Shown: one piece after another, positions 53,933 through 64,000 of the stretch | Layout of the letters: each line of letters opens with the position of its first letter | Position numbering within the stretch: the first letter of the stretch is position 1 | Assembly: GCA_023846275.1 (NCBI GenBank) | Contig: JAIUJO010000141.1 | Location: forward strand, 1,136,001 to 1,200,000 | Length of the DNA: 64,000 nucleotides | Source: Vanilla planifolia | Taxonomy: Eukaryota > Streptophyta > Magnoliopsida > Asparagales > Orchidaceae | Reading direction: 5' to 3' | Made by a program: the position numbers and the translations under genes | The notes under the pieces: model-generated | The model's database searches: none | Told to the model about the DNA's origin: nothing | Seen by the model: the letters and a program-made list of their open reading frames with translations, nothing else

Positions 53933-54250
53933 TTGCAATCTAAAAATGAGAAGAATTTGAGAATGAATCAAGAAAATTATCTTATGGCTCAATTCTTAAG
54001 CTTATGTTCACTACACCTTGTAGGAACTATAGATCCTTTTCAAGTTGATGACTGCTTAGAGAAGATTGAAATGTTGTTTAATAGTATGGCGTGTGTGGAC
54101 CACAAGAGAGTTCTTTTTTTGGTATTAGTATTAAACAGTGTTGCCAGGCATTGGAGATAAGGCAATGTAGAATCTAATTTGGAGGAAGAGCACATTTCAA
54201 AATATCTCGTAGAGAATTTTATCAAGCTTTTTTGGAATTTTATATCCTAG
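53933..54250 (+). pseudogene. Ty3/gypsy retrotransposon gag relic
   Basis: The open frame 53,933-54,160 encodes FLSLCSLHLVGTIDPFQVDD followed by CLEKIEMLFNSMACVD, HKRVLFLVLVLNSVARHW. This follows the retrotrans_gag pattern of plant Ty3/gypsy elements: FL...PP.F.G..DP..a..WL..iEk.F..m.c.d..kv..a...L.g.A..WW. The domain start is recognised at about residue 21. After the ARHW motif the frame stops at 54,158-54,160, and the next conserved piece reappears in another frame as REFYQAFLEFYI (about 54,210-54,248), matching the usual F..eF...yfp segment. In the known family this protein forms the virus-like particle. I do not see the nucleocapsid knuckle, protease, reverse transcriptase or integrase, so only a decayed gag fragment is supported. 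Confidence 0.75.
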
Positions 54251-57200
54251 AGTTGGCTGTAAAAAATATTAGAGATGAAGTTGGTCATGTATGCATTGGA
54301 ATTGTTGGCTATAGAGAAAGAGATGTAAATTATTTTAGATGGGTCTATGAGTGAATTAATTTATTTTATTTTTCTTAATTGACTCTTGTATGAACAAGTT
54401 AGGAGTATTTTATGGCTTTTTAAGTTGGTGCAATATTTTTAACATGCATGGCATGACATATGTCACTAATTTGCATTATATTATGAAAAAAATAGAAAAG
54501 GATATTTTATTTAAGTAAATAAGATATTATTTTTAAGGGTATGAAAAAGTTATTATAAAAATTAAACAAAGATTTGTCTTAAGGATAAGGCTCTTTTATT
54601 AAAAGAAGAAGTCATTTTGTTGCCAAATGGTTGTCACATTTTGAAGTATCGTTCAATGGTGGAATCTAATAGTAGAACCAATGATTTGTTGTATCTCACT
54701 CCTAGGTATCATTTAGAGGTGAAACCTAATTTTAAAAGAATATCTAGCTTTTGTTTTGAGGATTAAACTATAATTGTTAATAGAAAGGAAAGGGAGAAGG
54801 TTTGAATAATGGAAAATATTTAATTAAAAGGGGGTTGCATTCTAATAGAAGTTTAAAATAATGGCCAAAATAATTATAGAGCAAATTTAAAAGGATTTAA
54901 TGTAAAGTATGGAAACATTGTATTGATATATTAGGCTCATGACCCAATCTTGAAGTGCCTTGTATTTTTCTTAGATATTCTTTGTCTATTGAGCTCGTGA
55001 TTTTTGGCTTAGCTTGTTTTGGCTAAATAAATTTACAAAATGAAGATATATCACAAGAAGATTGTTGGCTCATTATTTGTTTCAATGGCTAATCATATAG
55101 CAATTGCAAGTATATTAAACATGTTCAAGAAAAGAGATTATAATGAAACATGACCTATTGATGATTTTAAGATTTAATAAACATAAATAGCTTATGAAAA
55201 TTTATTTAGCATATATGAATAAACTAATGAGAGCCTTTAATAATGAGAGGTGTACTTATCGCAAGAATATAAGGGAGCAACAAGGGTGATATTAGCTTTA
55301 TAGTTTCTTACTTTTGCTTATATGGTTGTGTTAGAATTTTGTTGATATTTCATACATGAGATGCTGTCACAATTGTACGTATTAATTTGAAATTTGATAG
55401 AATTATTATTTTTACTTTCGTTGTGAGAACAATTTAAATTATGTGAACCATGTCTTTGTGAAAGAGATTTAAATTGTTTTTTTAGCAACTATCTTGGTTT
55501 AAAAAATGATAAAAAGGTTTTATAAATAAAAAGTTTTTTTAAAAGAAAGATTTTTTATTTCTAAAAATATAAGGATTAAAATTTTCGATAGTCATAAAGG
55601 GGAACATATGTGTGGTACTTGATGCTCAAGATTGTGTGGGTGTGCAAGCAAAGTTTCTATACAAAAAGATGAAAAAACAGTTTATGAATTCATCAACCAA
55701 TTGGAAATGAGTATCTTTTCATCTGAAGATAACAATAGCTTTCTTAAGTGAAGCAACATTAAGTACCACACCATGTATAGGTTAAGTGGTAAATTTAGCA
55801 TAAACGATGCATAAAATTAATGCAATATCTTTGGTTAAAATCTAAAGTTCCATTCTTTCACTAATTGTGACAACCCACTTTTACACAATATGTCATCACA
55901 GTTATTATAAATGTAGCCTTTTTTAGTTATGCAACCTCAAAGCAACACCTTAATCACTAAAAATTTGTAAGTACTTAGGCAAACTTGATTAAGATTAACA
56001 TACAACATTGTGCTAGCATTGTCAATTCTACTGGGTTTCAAGCAAAACATGTTTAGAAGATCATGTTTGTTGACACAAAATAATGTAGCAAGTTTACCCA
56101 TTGAAAGTGTAAATTCTCCTTGTAGATGAGACATTTCTGATCATAAATATTGTCTTTTTGTGAGAATTAATTAGCATCCAGGTCCAGTCTAATTTTATTG
56201 AAAGGTTTGTGACTGAAATTGCATCCCCAACTTTATTTCCTACGACTTTTATTGTAGTTAAGATATTCTAATCAACTAATCTATTTACTCTAACTTGCTT
56301 ATGTTGTTAAATTGTGTGAAAATGTTGTGAAAGTTCCTAAATAAGTGTAACTGTCTTAGGCTTCTTATAAAAGGTTGAAAAAAGGCCAAGTTTGAGGGAG
56401 TTCATATTGCAAAGGCTTGTATAAATGCTAACTATTTAGATTTTAAGAGTGTCACCATTATGTTCACTTGTTTTAACATCAATTGTGACAATGTTGATTA
56501 TGCATATGAAGAAGATGTTGAAATTCTTTCATAATAACCAACACAATGGTATTTTGATAGTTTATAATGCAAAAGTTGACAACTGTCAAGCAATGAGTTG
56601 TGCATTCGTTCCATAAAACACTCCAAGGGGACCATTCTATTTGAATCAAATTATCATTTGTTGCTTCTTGGAACATCTTCATCTTTTCGTTTCTCAAAGG
56701 AATGATACAAATGCTTTATTTCCTTGGGCATATTTGTATTGGGTGGTGAGTTAGTCTTAAACTTTGATATAATGAGGGATGTTGTGGTATTAGAAGTTTG
56801 ACTTGAAAGTCCACTGAGTTTTTGTAGTTGTAGTATACAATACAGCTAATATACGATCAACCAAAGTGTTGCTATATGTGATACAGTACTATTATGCATC
56901 TTTGACTTTAAATAATTAAAGGCAATATTAGATAAAACTCATTATCTTGGAATGCACAAATCTGATTTGAACACCCAATGATCTGCAAAGTTACTTGAGC
57001 CAAGTTCGACCTGACCTACTTAAGTACAACTTTCATGTTAACAACATATTCAAAATACATGAATAATTCCATTAGTTATTTTTTACCAAATATCGAATTA
57101 ATTACAAGGTCTAAATAATTAATTTAACAAATTATTTTAAATTTTTGTTCTTGTAAATATGGAACTTGGAAAAAAAATATCATAGATTTCTTTTGTTTCT

Positions 57201-57260
57201 TCACTAAAAGTTTAGCATTATTTAATCAATTAAATAAAAAAAGGAAAATTAGAAACCATA
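54251..57260. other. Unassigned AT-rich region downstream of the gag relic
   Basis: It probably includes further decayed gypsy sequence, but no pol motif can be pointed to. Minus-strand frames at 55,937-56,134 and 56,479-56,697 are short and unmatched to any family I know. No RNA gene or tandem repeat is recognised. Confidence 0.35.
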
Positions 57261-57269
57261 AGATAGTAT

Positions 57270-57560
57270 ATGAGATGATTCACAAGATGTGGTGAAGAAG
57301 AAGAGGAAGAATGGCAAGGCGAGGGATATGGAAATGAACTCATAGTAGTCGACTATAGTTGAGTCGATGGCAAGGAGGAAACATTGTGACCTCTTATGGT
57401 AGTGGGTAATGGAGCTCCATTGTTGGAAGGAGGAGGCTATGATTTGAAGAAATGATGAAACAAATAAAGGAAGTGGAAAGAGTTGTTGATTAAGGCAATT
57501 ATGACAAGTAGAAGAGTGGGTATATGGATGGAAGACAAATTAGTGGAGATTTATTCACCA
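57270..57560. other. Purine-rich patch on the + strand
   Basis: An approximately 290-bp stretch is unusually rich in G and A (GAAGAAGAAGAGGAAGAATGG, GGAAGGAGGAGGC, GGAAGTGGAAAGAG) compared with the A/T-dominated surroundings. It has stops in the frames I checked and no recognisable domain. Confidence 0.5.
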
Positions 57561-60500
57561 AAATTCTTCATGATTAAGAAGGCAGTCCTAGTTGGAAGGC
57601 AGAGACACATTGTAGCATCTATCCTTATTGGATTAGGTTGATTTCAATTTTTTTATACTATCATAAAGCCATACTTGATATCTCAAGTGCCAAATATGAA
57701 TGCCTTTGATTTATAAGATATAATTTATATCATTGAGGTTTTATATAAGTTTAACATTATAGGATTGTGTCTAGAAAGTTCAAATATTTTTTAATTATGA
57801 ATGCATCTTACAAAATTAGGCAAAGTGTTAAGAAAATGCTTGATGACTTGTCTTAGCATAGAAGTTGCTTCGAGGGATTGTTGAACTTAATTGATGAAGC
57901 TTATCTATGATCTTGATAAATTTCTAAGCTTGTCGATTGGTTATCGAGCAGTTTTAGAGTCCATTGATACTTTAATTGAAGGAGTTGATTATGAATTCTA
58001 ATCATTATTGGGAAGTATTTGATACTCATGTGATAGACATAAGCTATCATGGGATGTCCTTGAGGATTAACTTGTGGTTATCAAGATAAGAACTAGCTAT
58101 ACAACTCAACTTATATTAACGTTAGGTCTAGCTGCAAAGTACTTCTCTTAATCAATTTTCTTGTCATAATTTTTGTTGAAAAGCCAATGAAGGTTGTTTG
58201 TTCATGTCGATTTTAATATCATCATTATCTATTGGTAATTTTTGATAGACAATCTTGATATATTATTGTTGACATAGATATTTGGTTTTTCCATTTTTTT
58301 TCATAGATTAATATATGTACCATTCTCTCTTTTTAATCTTCAAATTCTTATAAAAGTTTTTAAAGTTGGCTTCTTTGTATCATTACTTTGTGTCTTTTTG
58401 TCTTGCTAGTACATATCTCTTTGAATTCTCCATACCTATACACCGGAGTCATGTTTTACAGAATTTTTTTATCCTAAATTTCTACTTTTTGTTTCTACGA
58501 ACAAAATGATTTGTAATTTTTGGCACACATTTTGGATCTTCTTAGCACTAACTCAGTTGTATTACCAATATTATTGACAATGTTATCTTTCATATGATTT
58601 GTGTTTTGCTTTATCACTTAGAACATAAATCTAAGACTTTTATTATTGAATAAATTTCTTTTTTTATCTGAAGTTAATATTTTCTATTATTCTGTAATTC
58701 ATTTGTTTTATCTCTTGTACTTTTTAAAGTGGACATCTTAGATCAATAATTGATGTTGGATGGTCAAACATTACATGGTATCACCTTAGAATCTTTACAA
58801 TATAAGAGTTCGTTTTTCGACTTAAAAAACAATCAATGTGTTTCAGTGACTTTTCTTTTCAAGTAATTAATGTTCCTTTTGTTTCTTAAAAAAATACAAG
58901 CAATAATAAAATCATATGCTCAAGTGAACTAGAAAATAATTTTATTATCTTTATTAACTTTCCCATTCCATAACCACCAAGATATTGTTTAAATTCATTT
59001 TCTTTCTACCTATATTCAATTTAAGCCTCTTAAAATTAAAATTTTTTTATGGGTTCTTAGTGTTAACTTTTCCAAATCAATCTAAACTTTTCCTTAGGAG
59101 TGGTCATTGCCAACATTTATAGCTTGCTTAGTTATAATAATCTTTGAACCTATGATCCTTTCACTAGTCCTCATAACATCTATTACACCTTTTAAATTTT
59201 CATTCAAAATTATGACAATTCTATTTCTATCATTTTTCTAACCTAATTGTCAAAACTAAAATATTGAAGGGTATTCTTTTGCCTTGTCTCATATCTACTT
59301 GGCTTTTTGAGCACTCAACATTTGTCTTTCATTGAATAATTATATTCAAAAATCTATCAGCTTTCTAACTGAAGTACATATATTTTAATATCCTATAATA
59401 ATTCTTGTGTCTTGGACTTACTTTTTTATTTAGTCATCCAAGATATTGTGGTAGCTCTTGCACATTTAAGACAACATTCGGGTGTGTAGAGCTCGTGCTC
59501 ATCACTTTATTCATGCAATACAATGCAATCCTTCCAAGGGATGATTTAACATTAATGCAATTTTGTTTAGGCCTTATGTCATTTTTTGGTAAGTTTTACA
59601 CATGTTTTGAATTGCATAACACAGCCCATCACTTTTTTAAAATAGAATCTAGAATTGGAATAAACTCATAGAACAAGTTGATAGTTTTAAAAGGTTCAAT
59701 TCTATGGTTTGATTACCTGATTTGTTGAACTGATAGGTTGAAAAGTGTGGTAGAGTTATTCTTAGGCTAGCATCTTTTTTATCCATGAAATTAAGGTTCA
59801 ATGATATTGGACAATCTACTTAACTTTTGTTACATGCCAATCCATGTACAAAAATGTGACATCCATAAAATTAGATTTATATGGCATTATTTCAACAAGG
59901 AAAGCAAACGTGGCACATCCATAAAATGAACTAAGCATGTTGCACTAGAATCCATATCATTTAGTGAGGTGATCACATGAGATCTTTGTAAATTCAAGAA
60001 AACATCAGTGAATGATAATTATGAGCATAAATTTTCATAGAAGGATGTCCATGCCTCAAAGCATGAGTTTACCATAAGTAAGAAGTTCCAAAAACAATGG
60101 AGATGATCTTTTCTATAAAAATATAGATCAGAGAAAGAAAGTAGCAAAAATGGAATAATAGCTTGAAGGAAAACCATGCACAATGAGTAAGAGAAAGGAA
60201 AGTAGAAATATAATGTCAGAGTCACAGAACTCCATAAATCCTTGATATGTATTCATAACTTAACAAACCTTTGATTCACTACTTGAGATCTTAGTCATAG
60301 CTTTTGAAGTGTTCTATCCTTAGTGTTTAGACATGGTTGCCTTGATCATTGTCTAACTCTTTTGTTCAGTCTTCCAGTTCATCTCATTTAGTTTGCTAAC
60401 GTTAATCATTTAAAGTGTATCAGTTTAGCAATAATATTATGAAGTTTGAATACATGAAATTGGACATAAGATCAACAAGCATATATACACGTGTTTACTA

Positions 60501-61226
60501 GTTTATTAAATTCTTTTTTGTGGTCCATATTAATTATAAGTATTTTGTATGTTAACATTGAAAAATGTGATATATAATTTATGTTAATTATAGAGGAGTA
60601 TATTTGACATTGGTTCTTTGAAATATTAATGTTGGGTGTTTAGAGAATGAAAACCATCAACAAATATTATATGGAGGAATCAAATTATTTTATGCTGCAA
60701 GTCTTCTTTCGAGATTATAAAATCAAAAAGGTATTTAGAAACAATGTTTAATGAAAACAATTCCTTTCATGAGGAATGCAGCCAAGCTTTTAAAATCGAG
60801 CCTTGTGAAAGTTGTTTATATGGCTGAAGTGAAGAATGAAGTGTACTAGATTATGAGGTTAAGGTGATATCTTAAGGTCACTTGGTCAAACAATTGTTGA
60901 TCTTTATTCCATGTGGATCAACAAACTTCTCTTCTTTGATGCAGTTTTATTACATATATGATTTACTTTTGAGTGCTCATATTTTTCAAGGCACGAAAGA
61001 AAGTGGAGGAAATATGTTCCAGGTTGTTCGTTCTTGAATATGGACTATCGCTTAAACTAATAAAATTATATACACAGAGTCCTCTCTAAATTCTATTTTG
61101 ATTTTTAATTGAATAGTGATGTTTCGAAAGAACTTTTGGTTACAGAGAAGATCATATATATTTTTCTTTGGAATAGCCTGCAAACTTCGACATTATTTTA
61201 TGTGAACTTAAAAATTTTAAGATATT
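57561..61226. other. Unassigned AT-rich region before the kinesin relic
   Basis: Short frames (59,405-59,671 on +, 60,019-60,225 on -) show no recognised motif. The text near 60,910 (TCCATGTGGATCAACAAAC) could be a worn SPWRIN-type kinesin segment upstream of the next feature, but I cannot support it as an exon. No RNA gene or tandem repeat is seen. Confidence 0.35.
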
Positions 61227-62945
61227 GAGTTCGATTCTTTGATTTTTATATAAGTTCCTCATGTTTGATGCACTCAAAGAGGTATAGTTTTCTTAAACTT
61301 ATATTTCAGTTTATGGTTTATCTTCTCTTCAAGTGGTTGAATTTAGTTAAGTGTATATGTTATAGATAAGATTTTTTGTAACAAATATTTTACATGCTAT
61401 TTCTTATCTGTAAAATGTTTAGCTAACAGGTACAATTTTTTCATATGGACAAACAAGCAGTAGTCAGACGTATACCATAAGACGATCTACCAATCCATTG
61501 AGAATCATATCCCTTTTGGTTCATGAGTTTTAGAATTATTCAAGAGGTGCTTTACCTCTACAACTATAAATCATTCCAGCCTTTTGTTATGAATATTTTT
61601 TCATAATTTATTATCATTATTGTTTATATTTTTTTGGTGTGTTCTTTTTAGAGGATTATTTTTATCATAATTTTTTGCTTTTAATACACTTGCCTTTTTG
61701 AACTAATAAAATAATTTAACATCCACGTCCTCAATTACTACATAAAGGTCCCTGACAATTAAATTTTTTTTTCATCTACCAGACATAGATCTGCTTTGAA
61801 TTATTAGCTTAACATTTCGTTTCTGAAAGGAATCAAAGTTTATGTAAAAATTAGTTTAATCTTGCACTGTCTGCATAGCTATTTAGCTTTAAATTTTTTG
61901 TCATCTAGAAAGTGGATCGAGATTTCCTTGTTTGAGTGTCTTACATGGAGAAATACAATGGGGAGATCAATGACTTGTTGGCTCCTAGGCATCGAAAGTT
62001 GCAAATTCACTAATCACTTGAGGTATATTTCTAGTTTGTTCAATATGGCTCTATGTTGCATCACTATGAACTTTATTTATTTCTATTTGAATTGTAAGTT
62101 CTACCTTTTTTGTGAAGAGAGGCATATATGTTGCTGGTTTGAAAGAGGAGATTGTTACGTCCCCCAGACAAGTTCTTCTACTCAAGGAATTTGGTGAATG
62201 CAAGGCAAAAATGTCATTTCATCATTTTAGGTATATCATAGTAGCATTGCAACTAAATGGCACAATGTCTTTTATTTTACAATTGATTGACACATTGGGT
62301 AGACAAACATGAATCTTTACAAAAGCCACTCCCATACAATTTTTTGCATGGCATGTATATTTGTTTGTCATTGTGCTTTCTGTAGAATTTTTTTAAATAT
62401 CTTAACAAATTAAATTTAATTCTTGATTGTTGAAAGTAGGGAGAGAAGTAGAGAAGGTAATTCAAATAATTGTTTTGATGCTGTTCGTGTACCTATTATG
62501 GTATGATGTTTTGGCAGCAAAATAATCATGCTTTTGTTTTGTTTGTTTCTCATATCTTATATTTCTTTTTAGAATAATTTTTTATGGTCTGTGTAATGTT
62601 TTCTTTTTCTTTTTGATAGAATTTGGTGGATCATGCTGGATCAAGACATGCTGTTAAAAAACAGTGCAGAAGGTGTGTGCTTTAGAGAAGGCTCATATAT
62701 AAATAAGTGCTTGATGACCCTTGGTACTATAATTAAAAAACTAAGAGATGGTGTCGAAACCCAAGGGTATGTTGCATCATTATATTTTTGCATTTCAATT
62801 ATGTGGCTCACTTGTTGTTTCCCATGGAAGATTGTGATCAAGTGCTCATGTACCATATTGGGACACCAAGTTAACTCACAATTTGCAACATTCACTTAGT
62901 GGAAATTCAAAAATTGCTATGATTTTTAACATCATCCTCTCATAG
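61227..62945 (+). pseudogene. Unprocessed pseudogene of a CENP-E-type kinesin-7 motor domain
   Basis: Exons traced: 61,430-61,546 (GTIFSYGQTSSSQTYTIRRS), 61,909-62,022 (KVDRDFLV*VSYMEKYNGEI then NDLLAPRHRKLQIH*SLE), 62,118-62,199 (RGIYVAGLKEEIVTSPRQVL), 62,283-62,350 (HIG*TNMNLYKSHSHTIFCM), 62,426-62,500 (IVESRERSREGNSNNCFDAV), 62,620-62,766 (NLVDHAGS, +1 shift, then SAEGVCFREGSYINKCLMTL followed by GTIIKKLRDGVETQG) and 62,843-62,945 (AHVPYWDTKLTHNLQHSL). Weaker exons may lie at 61,227-61,281 (EFDS) and 61,310-61,346. The order and phases match plant kinesin-7 motors, which are microtubule-plus-end ATPases. Lesions include a P-loop changed from GQTxSGKT to GQTSSSQT, a 2-bp deletion near 61,528, stops at 61,933, 62,011, 62,288, 62,300 and 62,943, and a 1-bp insertion at 62,644-62,665. 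Introns are retained (75-362 bp), so it is not retroposed. I do not see the N-terminal start, neck or coiled coil. Confidence 0.9.
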
Positions 62946-64000
62946 GTTCCTTATTCAATTTATTACATTTAAATTTGCTGAGAAATTTATTGCATGTATT
63001 CCCATACAGCCCGTGCAACTGACCTGACAACAGTTAAAATAAAAGGCTATGGGCTATTAAGATCATCAAAGATGGCTAACATAGTAGATGTAAATGAAAA
63101 CTAACTAGAACCTTATAAGCTTTGGCTAAAAGTATTGTCATGGTTAAGCCACTAACTTGTGTAGCCTTAAATAATTTTATGCTATCCATATCCACTTCTA
63201 TGTCTTCAAGGGACAAAAATTAATTGCATATATACAATGAACTCATGTTGAATTTAAAGATGTACTTGATTTGTCTGTGAGGTATTTTCATCTTGAGCCC
63301 TCTTTAGCAGACTTTTTTATGAGAATAGCAATAAAGGAAGTGAATGTATGAAAATGGTAAGAAGCAAAGGAAACAGGTGAATGGATTGGAGGATTTTTTT
63401 CATAAAATGATTGAATTCTCTAACAATCAATTCAAGTGGCTTCGAATTCATGAACTTTTGATTCTTAGAATTCCCTAAATTATTTAAGTTTATTACTTTT
63501 TAAAAGTTCTAATTTGTTTCATACATACTCATCATCCTTTTTTATAGTGCTTTAGGTATAACATTTAATCATAAAAACAAAAAAATGTGATTTTGATCAA
63601 CAATTTCAAATTTTGCACCTATTCTATTCTATCTACTCGTGTGTGCCCCTCACCCTACATCTGTACACCTATTTAAATGGGTTCTTCCAAATCCTATTTA
63701 TTTTCTACTTTTTTATTTTGTTCATGCTTCATAGTTATTGGAAATTGAAAGAAAATTAATCTAAAGCTATAACTTTATTTTGCTAAATATAAGCACTTTA
63801 CGAAGTGCCATATCTAAAGTTTCTTATTTCCTACATTTTTGACAAAAACTTTATACTAGTTTTAATGATAACAAAAATGTTATGGAGGTACTTGTTACGA
63901 ACTTCATAAGGATCTTTCTCCATTTTAAAAATTATTTTTAAGATAATTGTTGTTTCCCAAATATTGATACAAGTAAAAATGGGTTTTCTCAATCGCTGTG
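62946..64000. other. Unassigned region after the last traceable kinesin exon
   Basis: The next expected kinesin segment (the neck-proximal ..ADETKSSLQFASRA.. part) is not clearly present. AAATTTGCTGAG at about 62,971 could be a trace of it, but this is weak. No other gene, RNA or repeat is recognised up to the window edge. Confidence 0.35.

Noticed and set aside
62277..62465. 62-codon minus-strand frame
   Set aside because: It is antisense to the kinesin exons at 62,283-62,350 and 62,426-62,500 and has no independent support.
62641..62895. 84-codon minus-strand frame opposite the kinesin exons
   Set aside because: It is the antisense shadow of the kinesin exons at 62,620-62,766 and 62,843-62,945.
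62633..62899. Treating the 88-codon + frame as a complete small gene
   Set aside because: It reads through the intron between 62,767 and 62,842. Only its first half is kinesin-like, and it begins mid-exon because of the frameshift near 62,650.

Overview
This is eukaryotic nuclear DNA, most likely from a land plant with a large, repeat-rich genome. A gymnosperm would fit, but the sequence does not prove it. The reasons are a kinesin-7 gene relic with short introns, decayed LINE and Ty3/gypsy traces, a relic of cytoplasmic 25S rDNA, very long divergent tandem repeats, and a strong C-to-T / G-to-A bias in the rDNA relic that suggests decay of methylated cytosine. I see no intact protein-coding gene. 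Nearly all open frames over 60 codons are chance frames in AT-rich repeats or pieces of relics.

Layout. (1) Positions 1 to about 40,600 are one head-to-tail array of a highly diverged, AT-rich, T-strand-biased satellite ('satellite A'). Its monomer is about 400-420 bp, giving roughly 95-100 units. The array is open at the left edge and is broken by a 422-bp insertion at 34,317-34,738 and by local duplications, deletions and (AT)n expansions. (2) At about 40,605 the array abuts the 3' part of a 25S rRNA gene (+ strand, to about 41,800), clearly recognisable but heavily mutated. (3) After a short spacer comes a second tandem family ('satellite B', about 265-365 bp, about 12 units, about 42,160-46,060). 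It lies where intergenic-spacer subrepeats sit in an rDNA unit. Inverted copies of the same family lie at about 48,680-49,690. (4) Between the two satellite B arms are an RNase H-like domain relic of LINE type (46,402-46,700) and unassigned sequence, including a weak minus-strand coding-like island. (5) From 49,700 to 61,200 is AT-rich unassigned DNA with one clear Ty3/gypsy gag relic (about 53,930-54,250). (6) At 61,227-62,945 is an unprocessed pseudogene of a CENP-E-type kinesin-7 motor domain. At least seven exons can be traced, with stops, frameshifts and a destroyed P-loop.

Nothing here works together as a pathway. The window reads as old heterochromatin: a satellite block, a fossil rDNA piece with its spacer repeats, and dead transposon and gene fragments. 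The most interesting parts are the long one-directional satellite A array, its junction with the 25S relic, and satellite B as a probable fossil rDNA spacer repeat in two opposing arms.
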